Shown here one piece after another: positions 1 through 8,883 of a stretch of 64,000 bases of DNA (positions within the stretch are counted from its first letter, which is position 1; each line of letters starts with the position of its first letter). The notes under the pieces are model-generated. The model made no database searches and was not told where the DNA came from. It saw nothing but the letters and a program-made list of their open reading frames with translations. Source of the stretch: Paramicrobacterium chengjingii (lineage in GTDB: Bacteria; Actinomycetota; Actinomycetes; Actinomycetales; Microbacteriaceae); contig NZ_CP061169.1 of NCBI RefSeq assembly GCF_011751765.2, forward strand, positions 1,178,001 to 1,242,000. Direction: 5' to 3'. A program made the position numbers and the translations under genes.

Positions 1-540
1 GTTGTGGCGCTCGTCGTCATCATCGGCATTTACCTGTGGGTGACGTACAACTCGCTCGTGACCCTTGGCGTTCGCGTGAACGAAGCATGGAGCGACATCA
101 CGGTTCAGCTCAAGCGACGCGCCGACCTCATTCCAAACCTCATCGAGGCAGTGAAAGGCTACGCGGCACACGAGAAGTCCGTGTTCGAGAACGTCACCGA
201 AGCTCGCGCCGAAACGCTCAACGCGCAGGGACCGGCCGAAGCCTCCACTGCAGAGAACCACATGCAGCAGGCCCTCAAGTCGATATTCGCCGTAGCGGAG
301 GCCTACCCGCAGCTACAGGCGAGCAACAACTTCCTCCAGCTGCAGAGCGAGCTCGTTGACACAGAAGACAAGATTCAGGCGTCACGTCGCTTCTACAACG
401 GCGGTGTGCGCGAGCTGAACACGAAGATCAGGGTATTCCCGAACAACCTGTTCGCGAAGAACCTCGGTTTCGAGCTTCGTGAGTTCTTCGAAGTCACAGA
501 CAGTGCGGCAATCGCCGAACCTCCGCGCATTCAGTTCTAG
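1..540 (+). CDS. lemA: LemA family membrane protein (5' end outside window)
   Basis: The open frame enters from the window edge, so the true start and probably a few residues of the membrane anchor are missing. What remains is one N-terminal hydrophobic segment, the family-typical RADLIPNLIEAVKGYAAHE stretch, and a long helical region ending in SRRFYNGGVRELN and FPNNLFAKNLGF, which are hallmarks of LemA. About 179 residues are present, close to family length (about 185). LemA proteins have an N-out membrane anchor and a cytoplasmic or periplasmic helical bundle of unclear function. The gene lies 78 bp upstream of htpX on the same strand, a common pairing that suggests a shared role in membrane protein quality control. 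Confidence 0.93.
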   Translation, partial: VVALVVIIGIYLWVTYNSLVTLGVRVNEAWSDITVQLKRRADLIPNLIEAVKGYAAHEKSVFENVTEARAETLNAQGPAEASTAENHMQQALKSIFAVAEAYPQLQASNNFLQLQSELVDTEDKIQASRRFYNGGVRELNTKIRVFPNNLFAKNLGFELREFFEVTDSAAIAEPPRIQF

Positions 541-618
541 CTTTCTGCCGGCAGCTCGTCTGCGCAGCTGTCGGCGGCTTCGCCTCCTGCATACGTCGCC
601 TGCTGTGAAGGGACACTG

Positions 619-1509
619 ATGTATCGCGCAATCCGCAAGAACAAGATCAACACCGTCGTGATCATCATCGGGTTTCTGCTGTTGATCGGTGCACTCGGTG
701 CGCTTGCCGGATACGCATACGACAGCTGGACGATCACGATCGTCGTTCTCGCCGTCGCGATCGGCTATGCCCTTCTGCAATACTTCATGGCGTCGTCGCA
801 GGCGCTCGCGATCAGCGGAGGCAAGCAGATTCGCAAGTCAGACAACCCGCGCCTCTACCGGGTTGTCGAGAACCTCAGCATCGCAACCGGTACCCCGATG
901 CCCAAGGTGTACATCATCAACGATCCCGCGCCGAATGCTTTTGCGACAGGCAGGGACCCTGAGCACGCGTCAGTCGCGGCGACAACGGGTCTGTTGGACA
1001 TCATGACCGATTCTGAGCTTGAGGGCGTGATGGCACACGAGCTCGGGCACGTTCGCAACTACGACATCCGGGTATCGATGATCGTCTTCGGCCTCGTCGT
1101 CGCGATCGGCTTCATTGCCGACATTTTCCTGCGCATGATGTGGTTTGGCGGGGGACGCGGTGGCAACCGTGGGGGTGGGGGCAACCCCATCATTATGATC
1201 TTCGGCATTGTCGCCATGCTGATCGCGCCCCTTGTCGCCATGCTGGTTCAGCTCGCCATTTCACGGCAGCGTGAGTACCTTGCCGACGCAACGGGTGCCC
1301 TCACGACACGCCATCCGGATGCTCTTGCGAGTGCGCTGCTCAAGCTTGACCAGCATGCACGCCCGATGAAACGGCAGAACACGTCAATGGCGCACCTGTG
1401 GATCAATGATCCACAGAAGAAGCCCGGTGCAGCCAAGCGCCTTATGAGCTCGCACCCGCCCATCGCCGATCGCGTGCAACGCCTGCGAGACATGGGCGGC
1501 AGCTTCTGA
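619..1509 (+). CDS. htpX: M48 family zinc metalloprotease HtpX
   Basis: This 296-residue integral membrane protease should degrade damaged membrane proteins. Two hydrophobic segments occupy residues 14-32 and 36-57. The zinc motif HELGH is at about residues 140-144, followed by two more membrane segments around a Gly-rich loop. The third zinc ligand is the Glu of REYLAD. Length and order match the HtpX family. The ATG at 619 is preceded by GAAGGG at suitable spacing. It follows lemA on the same strand and ends before a bidirectional terminator. Confidence 0.95.
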   Translation: MYRAIRKNKINTVVIIIGFLLLIGALGALAGYAYDSWTITIVVLAVAIGYALLQYFMASSQALAISGGKQIRKSDNPRLYRVVENLSIATGTPMPKVYIINDPAPNAFATGRDPEHASVAATTGLLDIMTDSELEGVMAHELGHVRNYDIRVSMIVFGLVVAIGFIADIFLRMMWFGGGRGGNRGGGGNPIIMIFGIVAMLIAPLVAMLVQLAISRQREYLADATGALTTRHPDALASALLKLDQHARPMKRQNTSMAHLWINDPQKKPGAAKRLMSSHPPIADRVQRLRDMGGSF

Positions 1510-1599
1510 GCTGTGCTGTGGTCGTGACTGACCAGTCTGGTGCCGATCGGAATTGTACGTGTCGTCCCGGAGCATGGAAGACACACAAACGTGCTGGAC

Positions 1600-1646
1600 G
1601 CACGAAAGCGGGAGCCGGTCCAAAGGACCGACTCCCGCTTTCGTGC
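1600..1646. terminator. bidirectional intrinsic terminator
   Basis: Two 22-base arms (1600-1621 and 1625-1646) with one G/T-type mismatch enclose a 3-base AAA loop. The hairpin sits between the convergent htpX (ends 1509) and the proline/glutamine-rich membrane protein (ends 1668), so it can stop transcripts from both sides. No strong U tract follows, which is common in high-GC actinobacteria. Confidence 0.75.
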
Positions 1647-1667
1647 TTCAGGCTGACTGCCCTCGGT

Positions 1668-2984
1668 TTACCAGAACTCGAGGACGACCTTGTCGCCGTC
1701 GACCGTGATGTCTCCGTAGAACGTCCAGTACGAGCGAGCTTCGAGGTCGCCTGTCACCGACTTGCCTGAGTAGTCCTTACCGGTGACGGTGTACTTGATT
1801 TCGCCGCCCTCGGTCTCGAAACTGCGGCCCGTTTCGTCGACGGTAACCGTGGGATACTCAACGACCTTACGGACAACCTTCGACACTTCGGAGAGGCCCG
1901 ACACGTAGTCGACGTCCATGTCGCAGTTCTCGTCGACCTCCTTCGAGGTCTCCTTTGCACATGCGTCGATCATGTCGTCGAGCTGGCTCTGTACCTCTTC
2001 GGTCAGAGCGTCCGTCGGCTTCAGGTTCAGCTCAACCGCGCTGTAGCTGGCCTTGGAGCCCGTTCCGGCAACGAACTCCTGGTCTTCGGCCGAGAACCAC
2101 TTGCTGTCGGGAGCGCTAACCGTGTAGACGCCGGGGTAAGCCTGAAGAACGCCTTCTTCGCCGAAGTCGACGTTCACGCCATTGACCGTCGCCTCGGTGC
2201 CTTGCGACACGTAGACGGCTACATCAACGAGCAGAGGCTTGTCGATCTTCCAGTCATCGAAGAAGACAGCCTGCTTGCCCTGGTTGCTGAGCGTGAGTGT
2301 GCCGTCGTACGTGGTTCCGTCGAGCTTGTAGCTGAACGCGACTCGAGCGCTGTCGCCCTCCTTCGACGTCTTCGAGACCTTCGTGTCGGAAATGCGGGTG
2401 TTCTTCTCCTTGAGCACCTTGTCGCTCAGCAGAGCGGCCTGCTCCTTCTTGAGACCAGGCTTGACGAGCTTGTTCGCTTCGCTTGCCTTGCCAGCAGAGA
2501 TGGTCGTGAGGTACTTCTCGACGACGGCCTGAGGGCCATACTGCGAACCGTTGATCACGTTGATCACAACGGTGGCGATGATCAGAATGACAACGACCGC
2601 TCCGGCAATCGACGAGAGAAGAATGATCTTCTTCTTCTTGTTCGGGTCCATCTTTGTGGGAGCCGGTGCTGCGTAGCCACCTGCGGGATACGCGCCCTGA
2701 GGAGCGTACTGTCCCTGCGGGGTGTACTGACCCTGCGGCTGCTGCGCGTTGGACGCGTACTGCCCCTGGGGTGCGTATTGCCCCTGCGGGGTGTACTGAC
2801 CCTGCGGCTGCTGCGCACCGGCGTCAGGCTGACCCTGCGGCGTGTACTGACCACCCTGCGGCGAGTACTGACCACCTTGTGGCGCGTACGATGCACCCTG
2901 GTCGCCCTGAGGCGGCTGAGCGCCTCCCGAGTTGTCTGCCGGGTTGCCCCCCTGAGCGCCCGGTGCGTTTTCGTCCGTAGCCAT
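1668..2984 (-). CDS. single-pass membrane protein with Gln/Pro/Tyr-rich repeat N-terminus
   Basis: This 438-residue protein has three parts. Residues 1-110 are a low-complexity cytoplasmic tail built from imperfect PQGQYTPQGQYAPQG units. Residues about 116-145 are a lysine cluster followed by one strongly hydrophobic segment. The rest is an extracellular region starting with GPQAVVEKYLTTISAGKA, which resembles the DUF4878/NTF2-like lumazine-binding fold of actinobacterial lipoprotein-like proteins. Two cysteines in the C-terminal third (DACAK and ENCDMD) could form a disulfide. The function is not known. Such Q/P/Y-rich tails are typical of actinobacterial envelope proteins and may mediate interactions. 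A GGGGAAG sequence precedes the ATG. The family assignment is an inference. Confidence 0.85.
   Translation of the reverse strand: MATDENAPGAQGGNPADNSGGAQPPQGDQGASYAPQGGQYSPQGGQYTPQGQPDAGAQQPQGQYTPQGQYAPQGQYASNAQQPQGQYTPQGQYAPQGAYPAGGYAAPAPTKMDPNKKKKIILLSSIAGAVVVILIIATVVINVINGSQYGPQAVVEKYLTTISAGKASEANKLVKPGLKKEQAALLSDKVLKEKNTRISDTKVSKTSKEGDSARVAFSYKLDGTTYDGTLTLSNQGKQAVFFDDWKIDKPLLVDVAVYVSQGTEATVNGVNVDFGEEGVLQAYPGVYTVSAPDSKWFSAEDQEFVAGTGSKASYSAVELNLKPTDALTEEVQSQLDDMIDACAKETSKEVDENCDMDVDYVSGLSEVSKVVRKVVEYPTVTVDETGRSFETEGGEIKYTVTGKDYSGKSVTGDLEARSYWTFYGDITVDGDKVVLEFW
2688..2888. repeat. tandem coding repeat (PQGQY units)
   Basis: The region encodes residues 33-99 of the membrane protein above as a degenerate heptad-like array of PQG(G/Q)QY(T/S/A). 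Inside it a 35-bp segment at 2713-2747 recurs exactly at 2782-2816, a 69-bp (23-codon) period, so part of the array arose by recent duplication. Copy number is likely to vary between strains. Confidence 0.85.
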
Positions 2985-3086
2985 GATGTGTCACTTCCCC
3001 TTCAGAATGAATGTGATATTAGTAAAAGTTACCAGCGTAGGCAGCGCACGGCATTGGGGAGAACTGCCCATAGCCTCGCGCGGCCG

Positions 3087-4316
3087 TCACGATGTCTCGT
3101 GACGCGACGCGCTCAAGGCCTGTGCCAATGCGTTCGCCAAGTCCCCGCGTGAGCCGACACTGATCGAATCGTGTTCTTGCCACCGCGCTGCGGCGCGCAA
3201 TACCTGTGAGAGTCGTTCAACAGTATCAGCAGGAGCGTGCGGCTCCGCCCACGCTGAGTGCACGCGAAGCACACCGGCCTTCCTGTCGCTCTTGAGATCG
3301 ACACGCGCCGCAAGCCGGTCGCCGATCAGCACGGGCAGAACGTAGTAACCGTACATTCGCTTGTGTCGCGGCGTGTAGATCTCAATTCTGTATCGAAAAT
3401 CGTACAGCCGCTCAGCGCGTTGCCGAGACCACACAACGGGGTCGAATGGCGAGAGCAGCGCGGCCGCATCGATCGCGCGCGGCCGTACCTGGCCTTTCGG
3501 CATCCACGCGTCGAGTGCACGAGAACCGCGTGTCCACCCGTCGACGTGCACGTGCGTGAGCTCGCCGGCATCCTGCAACTCTCTGATCGCCTGTGTTGTT
3601 ACGTTTTCGGGGAGCCGATAGTAATCAGCCAGATCGGATGCTGTCGCGATGCCCGTCGCGCGCGCGGCGCGTCGAACGAGCTCGCGGACGGCATCTTCGC
3701 GACTGACCTCGGCCGTGCGAACGTGTTCGGGAAGCACCTGCTCTGCGAGTGCGTAACGCCGCTCAAACGTGGATGTGCGCCCGGCGACGGCCACCTCGCC
3801 CCATCGGAAGAGCATTTCGAGCGCTTGCTTGACAGTTGACCAGTCCCACCAGGTGCCACGTGTGCGGCCGACATCCGTCTCGATCTGTCGAGCGAGCGAC
3901 GGTCCGCGTTCAGCAAGCTCACTGCGCACCCAGTCGAGCTCTGACGCGTGGGCATTTGCCCACGACGACTCATCGGAAAGGTCGCGCTCGCGCAGCATCC
4001 TCATCTTCCATCCCCAGAGCGGGAGGTCTTCCGTGCGAAGGAACGTCGCTTCGTGTGCCCACCATTCGGTGACGCGTGTAGGGGTGCGAAGCGTCAGAGC
4101 GTCGAGCGCCGATTTGTCATAGGCGCCGAGGCGGGCGAATATCGGAAGATAATGGCTGCGCTCGAAGACGTTCACCGAATCGATCTGGAGCACTCCGAGC
4201 GAATTGAGCACCGAGACGAATTGGCGCGGCCCCGGCGTGACAGCGCGACGACGGGCGAAACCGTGGGCCGAAAGCGCGATGCGGCGTGCAGCATGTGAAC
4301 TCATCGTCTGTGACAT
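3087..4316 (-). CDS. YcaQ/AlkZ-family winged-helix DNA glycosylase
   Basis: The 409-residue protein (from the ATG at 4316) has the HTH_42 architecture: tandem winged helices with LGVLQIDSVNVFERSHY near the N-terminus, EWWAHEATFL, and a C-terminal beta-barrel portion with LLSPFDPVVWSRQRAE and YTPRHKRMYGYYVLPVL. These match Escherichia coli YcaQ, as I remember it, along the whole length. YcaQ-type enzymes unhook DNA interstrand crosslinks and remove bulky N7-alkylguanine; the catalytic Gln-X-Asp/Gln motif corresponds to QID here. The frame stays open to 4388, but that start would cover the -10 box of the divergent gene, so 4316 is preferred. Substrate specificity is inferred. Confidence 0.85.
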   Translation of the reverse strand: MSQTMSSHAARRIALSAHGFARRRAVTPGPRQFVSVLNSLGVLQIDSVNVFERSHYLPIFARLGAYDKSALDALTLRTPTRVTEWWAHEATFLRTEDLPLWGWKMRMLRERDLSDESSWANAHASELDWVRSELAERGPSLARQIETDVGRTRGTWWDWSTVKQALEMLFRWGEVAVAGRTSTFERRYALAEQVLPEHVRTAEVSREDAVRELVRRAARATGIATASDLADYYRLPENVTTQAIRELQDAGELTHVHVDGWTRGSRALDAWMPKGQVRPRAIDAAALLSPFDPVVWSRQRAERLYDFRYRIEIYTPRHKRMYGYYVLPVLIGDRLAARVDLKSDRKAGVLRVHSAWAEPHAPADTVERLSQVLRAAARWQEHDSISVGSRGDLANALAQALSASRHETS

Positions 4317-4390
4317 AGGGGTCACGGTATCAGCGGGCAACGACAGCGCCGGGTTCCTCGCATATACCGGGTCACGGAAGGTCGGCATCG

Positions 4391-4396
4391 TAGACT
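4391..4396 (+). promoter_or_regulatory. -10 box for a leaderless transcript
   Basis: TAGACT lies 7 bases before the GTG start of the AI-2E family permease at 4404, so transcription should begin at or next to the start codon. No Shine-Dalgarno sequence is visible. No good -35 match was seen. Confidence 0.55.
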
Positions 4397-4403
4397 GTGA
4401 CGC

Positions 4404-5651
4404 GTGTCGGAATCACGCAAGCCCCGGTGGTGGGAACGCTTTCTCTCCCGTTCCGCGCCCGCACGCGTTCCGGCTTCTCCCGAGCCGGAACGACACGTGC
4501 CGTCTGAGGAAATTGTCGATACCGTTCCGCCCGGAATTCGCATCGCCGCTGCGTGGAGTTGGCGCCTGATCGTCATTGCAATCGCAACAGCCGTGCTGGT
4601 TTTCATCATCGTTCAGCTGCGCCTGATCGTCATTCCCGTGTTCGTCGCCGTGCTGCTCTCAGCACTCGTGCTTCCGCTCGTGAGTTTTCTTGTCTCACAC
4701 CGGTGGAACCGAGGGCTCGCTGTTGCCGTCGCGATGATTACGGCAATCGGCGCGGTTGGTGCCCTCGTGTGGCTCGTTGTGTGGCAGATCGGATCGCAAG
4801 CGGCCGAAGTACGCACACGAACCATGGAGTCCGTTGACACGTTCCGCAACTTTCTGCTGCACTCTCCGCTTCACCTGACAGACAACAAGCTCAGCGTGAT
4901 CTTCGACGACGTGTGGGCGAGCATCCAAGAAGATACGAGTTCGATTCTTTCTGGGGCGCTTTCGATCGGAACCACATTCGGGCACCTGGCCGCCGGTGCG
5001 CTTCTCGCACTGTTTTCTCTTTTGTTCATCTTGATCGACGGCAAGAACATCTGGAAGTGGCTGATCTTGTTCGTGCCGAGACGGGCTCGCGCCGCCGTCG
5101 ACGGCGCAGGGCAGGCTGGCTGGACGACCCTCGAAAATTACACCCGCACGCAGATTCTTGTCGCCTCGATCGATGCGATCGGCATCGGCGTCGGAGCATT
5201 CATTCTCGGATTGCCGCTCGCGATCCCCATTGGCGTGCTCGTCTTTCTCGGAGCCTTCGTGCCAATCGTCGGCGCGATCCTGACCGGCACCGTAGCTGTG
5301 TTCATCGCGCTCGTCTACAACGGGCCGGTCATTGCGCTCGTCATGCTCGGCGTCGTTCTTCTCGTGCAGCAAATCGAGGGACATGTTCTGCAGCCGCTGC
5401 TCATGGGCACAGCGGTCAAGGTGCACCCGCTGGGTGTCGTGCTCGTTGTCACGGGCGGGGCGCTTGTTGCGGGCATCCCCGGTGCGCTCTTCGCCGTTCC
5501 TGTTGCCGCTGTCGTGAACGTCGTCATCGGCTACATCTCCTCTGGCGCTTGGAAAGATCCCGCGGCCACATACAAAGCCGATCTCATTTGGCGCACGGTT
5601 CCCGCTGCGGGCAGACTGCGTCGTGACACCCCGTCGACAGACAAGGAATAG
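4404..5651 (+). CDS. AI-2E family transporter (TqsA/PerM type permease)
   Basis: This 415-residue polytopic protein has the AI-2E family layout: two close N-terminal membrane hairpins (about residues 50-115), a soluble helical stretch, then four to five membrane segments with the conserved GAFVPIVGAIL-like and QQIEGHVLQPLLMG motifs near the C-terminus. Family members export autoinducer-2 or act as Na+/H+ antiporters, and the substrate cannot be read from sequence. The first 45 residues are a charged cytoplasmic tail (RKPRWWERFLSR). The gene appears leaderless and runs into ilvA with a 3-base gap, so the two are probably co-transcribed. Confidence 0.88.
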   Translation: MSESRKPRWWERFLSRSAPARVPASPEPERHVPSEEIVDTVPPGIRIAAAWSWRLIVIAIATAVLVFIIVQLRLIVIPVFVAVLLSALVLPLVSFLVSHRWNRGLAVAVAMITAIGAVGALVWLVVWQIGSQAAEVRTRTMESVDTFRNFLLHSPLHLTDNKLSVIFDDVWASIQEDTSSILSGALSIGTTFGHLAAGALLALFSLLFILIDGKNIWKWLILFVPRRARAAVDGAGQAGWTTLENYTRTQILVASIDAIGIGVGAFILGLPLAIPIGVLVFLGAFVPIVGAILTGTVAVFIALVYNGPVIALVMLGVVLLVQQIEGHVLQPLLMGTAVKVHPLGVVLVVTGGALVAGIPGALFAVPVAAVVNVVIGYISSGAWKDPAATYKADLIWRTVPAAGRLRRDTPSTDKE

Positions 5652-5654
5652 CGA

Positions 5655-6887
5655 ATGCCGCACACCATTCCCTCGCTCGAATCGATCGAGCACGCACAGC
5701 AGGTCGTATCCCAGGTCTCCCAGCACACGCCGATGGAGAGCTCGCGTTACCTCACCGAAGTGCTCGGGCAGCCGGTATACCTCAAATGTGAGAACCTGCA
5801 GCGCACGGGCTCGTACAAGATTCGCGGCGCATTCAATCGTCTTGCGCAGCTGAGCGATGACGAGAAAGCTCGGGGAGTGGTAGCCGCGTCAGCGGGCAAC
5901 CACGCTCAGGGCGTGGCATTCGCCGCACGAGAGCTCGGAATCGCCGCGACTATCTTCATGCCGGTCGGGGTTCCGCTGCCGAAGTTGCAGGCCACGCGGC
6001 GCTATGGGGCCGACGTTATTCTGCGCGGTCACACGGTGACCGAGCCGCTCAGGGCCGCTGCCGAGTACGCAGAGAAGACGGGTGCCGTGCTCATTCCGCC
6101 GTTCGACCACGTCGACGTCGTGACTGGTCAGGGAACGCTCGGGCTCGAGATCCTCGACGATGTTCCGGATGCCTCGACAATCGTCGTTCCGATTGGTGGC
6201 GGAGGGCTGATTGCCGGGGTGGCCGCTGCCGCAAAACAGCGTGCTGCGCGCGAGGGGCGCGAGATGCGAATCATCGGCGTGCAGTCGCAGAACGCGGCAG
6301 CGTACCCGCCTTCGCTCGCCGAGGGACACCCCGTCGACATCGAGATTCAGCCGACGATTGCCGATGGCATCGCCGTCAGCAGGCCGGGAACGCTCAACTT
6401 CGATCTCATTCGGCAGCTCGTCGACGATGTCGTCACCGTGACGGAAGACGAGATCGCCAAAGCGCTGCTGTTGCTTCTCGAGCGCGCGAAACTCGTCGTG
6501 GAACCGGCTGGCGCCGTGAGTGTTGCCGCCATTATCGAGGGCAAAGTCACAGCGACTGGCCCCACTGTGGCGATCCTCTCGGGAGGCAACATCGATCCTC
6601 TGCTGATGCAGCGCGTGGTCTCTCATGGACTCTCAGCGGCCGACCGTTACATGACCCTTCGCATTCCGCTTCCCGATCGTCCGGGACAGCTTGCGCGCAT
6701 TGCCGAGATTCTCGCCCAGGCAAACGCGAACGTCGTCGAGGTTCTGCACACGAGGCACGGCCAAGGCATGCAGATCAGCGAAGTCATGATCGACCTGAGC
6801 GTTGAAACGCGGGGTGCCGACCACAAGACGGGCGTCGTCGAGACCCTGCGCTCGGCCGGCTATGACCCCGCGATTGTTCAAGGCTGA
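5655..6887 (+). CDS. ilvA: threonine ammonia-lyase with C-terminal ACT domain
   Basis: A PLP enzyme that deaminates threonine to 2-oxobutanoate, the first step toward isoleucine, or threonine catabolism. The lysine that binds PLP is in RTGSYKIRGAFN at about residues 50-61, and a glycine-rich phosphate loop (VPIGGGGLIAG) sits near residue 180. At 410 residues it is the short form: one catalytic domain followed by a single ACT-like domain (LRIPLPDRPGQLARIAEIL). The long E. coli IlvA has two such domains. The ATG is only 3 bases after the upstream permease stop. Convergent greA starts 20 bp downstream with no obvious terminator between. Confidence 0.95.
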   Translation: MPHTIPSLESIEHAQQVVSQVSQHTPMESSRYLTEVLGQPVYLKCENLQRTGSYKIRGAFNRLAQLSDDEKARGVVAASAGNHAQGVAFAARELGIAATIFMPVGVPLPKLQATRRYGADVILRGHTVTEPLRAAAEYAEKTGAVLIPPFDHVDVVTGQGTLGLEILDDVPDASTIVVPIGGGGLIAGVAAAAKQRAAREGREMRIIGVQSQNAAAYPPSLAEGHPVDIEIQPTIADGIAVSRPGTLNFDLIRQLVDDVVTVTEDEIAKALLLLLERAKLVVEPAGAVSVAAIIEGKVTATGPTVAILSGGNIDPLLMQRVVSHGLSAADRYMTLRIPLPDRPGQLARIAEILAQANANVVEVLHTRHGQGMQISEVMIDLSVETRGADHKTGVVETLRSAGYDPAIVQG

Positions 6888-6907
6888 ACGTCAGCGGGTG
6901 CCGAACC

Positions 6908-7396
6908 TCAGCCGGTGTAGGCCTCGACGCCCGTGATCTTCACGGTGATTGACTTGCCGTTCGGCGCCTCGTAGCTTGTCGTGTCGCCGACCTTCAGGCC
7001 GATGATGGACTCGCCGAGTGGGCTCTGCTCGCTGTAGACGTCGAGGTCGGAGTCGCCGGCGATCTCGCGGCTGCCAAGGAGAAACTTCTCGTCGCCACCG
7101 GCGACGACGGCGCTGACCACTGTGCCGGACTGCACAGTGCCATCGACCTCGGGAGCCGCGCTCACCGTGGCAGTGCGCAGCAGCTCGGTCAGTGTGCGGA
7201 TGCGTGCCTCCTGCTTGCCCTGCTCATCTTTCGCAGCGTGATAGCCGCCGTTCTCTTTGAGGTCACCCTCTTCGCGTGCCGCCTCGATGCGTTTGGCGAT
7301 CTCATCTCGCCCGACCGTTGACAAGTGCTCAAGCTCTGCCTGAAGACGGTCGTACGCCTCCTGAGTGAGGAAAGTGACCTGCGAAGCGTCAGTCAT
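6908..7396 (-). CDS. greA: transcription elongation factor GreA
   Basis: This 162-residue protein binds the RNA polymerase secondary channel and stimulates transcript cleavage to rescue backtracked complexes. The N-terminal coiled coil carries the acidic tip motif REEGDLKENGGYHAAKDEQ, and the C-terminal FKBP-like domain contains SPLGESIIGLKVGD. The ATG at 7396 has AGGGAG upstream, whereas the longer open frame to 7453 has no ribosome site. Gene order greA, DUF4307, then divergent mca is the usual actinobacterial arrangement. Confidence 0.97.
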   Translation of the reverse strand: MTDASQVTFLTQEAYDRLQAELEHLSTVGRDEIAKRIEAAREEGDLKENGGYHAAKDEQGKQEARIRTLTELLRTATVSAAPEVDGTVQSGTVVSAVVAGGDEKFLLGSREIAGDSDLDVYSEQSPLGESIIGLKVGDTTSYEAPNGKSITVKITGVEAYTG

Positions 7397-7420
7397 TGAG
7401 AACTCCCTAACATGAACAGA

Positions 7421-7442
7421 CGCCCTGACGTCCGTCAGGGCG
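7421..7442. other. short palindrome in the greA 5' leader
   Basis: CGCCCTGACG and CGTCAGGGCG form a 10-bp perfect stem with a 2-base centre (9 bp with a 4-base loop). It lies between the DUF4307 stop (7479) and the greA start (7396). It may act as a terminator of the DUF4307 transcript or as a leader hairpin affecting greA. The sequence does not decide which. Confidence 0.5.
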
Positions 7443-7478
7443 CGATGATCCAACCCACCTCGTGGGTATCAGAAGATC

Positions 7479-7937
7479 TTAAGGCAGCCAGCAGCGGTAA
7501 ATCAAACCGGTTACGGCCGTGTCGACCGTCCTGACGCTCTCGGTGAGCTCGCGCGTTCGCGTATCGGATGCCGGGAGCTCAACGATCTTCCATCCGACGA
7601 TCGAATGCTGATTGTCCTGCGCTTGAATCGCGCACATCGCCGCTGTTCCCGGGGCAACAGTGAGCTGGTACGTCACATCGACCGTGTGCTCGTCGACGAC
7701 AGTGTGTGCGACGTCGACGGCATTCACGTTGGCCGCCGGTGCGAGTAGTCCCGCCCACAGCACCCAGGCGCCGAAGACCACGACGATGAATGCTCCGAGC
7801 GACCACAGCAGCACCCGCAGTCGAATGCGCGAAGCGCGGCTGTTGCCATAACGCGCATCGAGCCGCTGCGAGGGAGCAGACGCGGCATCTGCTCGCGTGT
7901 TGGCGACAGCATCCGGTGAACCCTGCCGATCAGTCAT
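7479..7937 (-). CDS. DUF4307 single-pass membrane protein
   Basis: This 152-residue protein has a charged N-terminus, the conserved DARYGN motif, and a single membrane segment (about residues 48-70). A short extracytoplasmic domain follows with cysteines in AAMCAIQAQ and IYRCWLP, which could pair. This matches DUF4307, which in actinobacteria is encoded between greA and mca. The function is unknown; location beside mca suggests but does not prove a link to thiol redox chemistry. The ATG at 7937 is preferred over an upstream in-frame GTG at 7952. Confidence 0.88.
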   Translation of the reverse strand: MTDRQGSPDAVANTRADAASAPSQRLDARYGNSRASRIRLRVLLWSLGAFIVVVFGAWVLWAGLLAPAANVNAVDVAHTVVDEHTVDVTYQLTVAPGTAAMCAIQAQDNQHSIVGWKIVELPASDTRTRELTESVRTVDTAVTGLIYRCWLP

Positions 7938-8007
7938 CCAGCCCACCCACACGTCTCAATGATTATTCTTGTACTAGGTTATTCGCTCCCACCTGAAAGC
8001 AGGCCAC

Positions 8008-8883
8008 GTGACCCATCGTCTCCTCACCGTTCACGCGCACCCGGATGACGAATCGTCGAAAGGATCGGCCACCCTTGCCTATTATCGGGCACAGGGCGCC
8101 GAGACGATGGTTGTCAGCTGCACCGGGGGAGAAGGCGGTGACCTTCTCAACCCGGCACTTGCCGACGTCGCGATGATCGAGCGTGACATGGCCGGGTACC
8201 GGCGCCGCGAGATGGCGGCGGCGCGCGACGTGCTCGACACGAAGCACCGATGGCTCGGGTACCACGACTCGGGAATGGCGAACGACGACGGAACGCATCC
8301 CGCACGCTCGTTCGCGTCGATACCGCTGCAGATCTCTGCTGGCGTTCTCGTGCGTGTAATTCGGGAGTTTCGCCCACACGTGATGATCACCTATGACGAA
8401 AACGGCGGCTACCCGCATCCTGACCACATTCGCTGCCACCAGGTGTCGGTTGAGGCGTTCGATGCCGCGGCAGACCCCGCCCGTTACCCGGATGCCGGCG
8501 AGCCCTGGTCGGTGTCGAAGCTGTATTACGACCACATCTTCAACTTCGCACGTGTCAAGGCGAACTACGACCTGCTCATGAGAACAGCTCCGGACGATCC
8601 GCTCGCGGAGCGGCTCGGCGAGATGCTGAGCTGGCGTGAGGAGCGCAACGGCACAGACGATCGCACGACAACGCACATCCCATGCGGTGACTTCTTTGAA
8701 AAGCGGGATGCTGCGTTGAAGGCGCACGCCTCACAGGTTCCCTCCGACAGTCCGTTCTTCTTCTGGTCGAACGATCTGCAGCGCAGAGCCTGGCCCTACG
8801 AAGACTTCGAGCTTGCGCAGACGCGACTGAGCACTCCCGAAGACGAACACGATTTCTTCGCGGGAATTGAGGACGACCGGTGA
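8008..8883 (+). CDS. mca: mycothiol S-conjugate amidase
   Basis: The enzyme cleaves mycothiol S-conjugates of electrophiles to mercapturic acids and glucosaminyl-inositol, a detoxification step specific to actinobacteria. It has the LmbE/PIG-L zinc-amidase fold. HAHPDDE at residues 9-15 gives the first zinc ligands, followed by the CTGGEGGDLLNP motif, and a third ligand lies in GYPHPDHIRCHQ. Its 291 residues and the Mca-type ESSKGSATLAYY segment favour Mca over the related deacetylase MshB. The GTG start has no clear ribosome site, so the transcript may be leaderless. The next ORF overlaps its stop by 4 bases. Confidence 0.93.
   Translation: MTHRLLTVHAHPDDESSKGSATLAYYRAQGAETMVVSCTGGEGGDLLNPALADVAMIERDMAGYRRREMAAARDVLDTKHRWLGYHDSGMANDDGTHPARSFASIPLQISAGVLVRVIREFRPHVMITYDENGGYPHPDHIRCHQVSVEAFDAAADPARYPDAGEPWSVSKLYYDHIFNFARVKANYDLLMRTAPDDPLAERLGEMLSWREERNGTDDRTTTHIPCGDFFEKRDAALKAHASQVPSDSPFFFWSNDLQRRAWPYEDFELAQTRLSTPEDEHDFFAGIEDDR

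Noticed and set aside
2202..3152. A 316-codon plus-strand frame opposite the repeat protein
   Set aside because: It mirrors the low-complexity repeats (LRRVL-type strings) and has no family resemblance; the minus-strand gene has a membrane anchor, ribosome site and folded domain.
4695..5726. A 343-codon minus-strand frame opposite the AI-2E permease
   Set aside because: It is antisense to a clear polytopic transporter, and its Asp/Arg/His-rich composition is typical of shadows in high-GC DNA.
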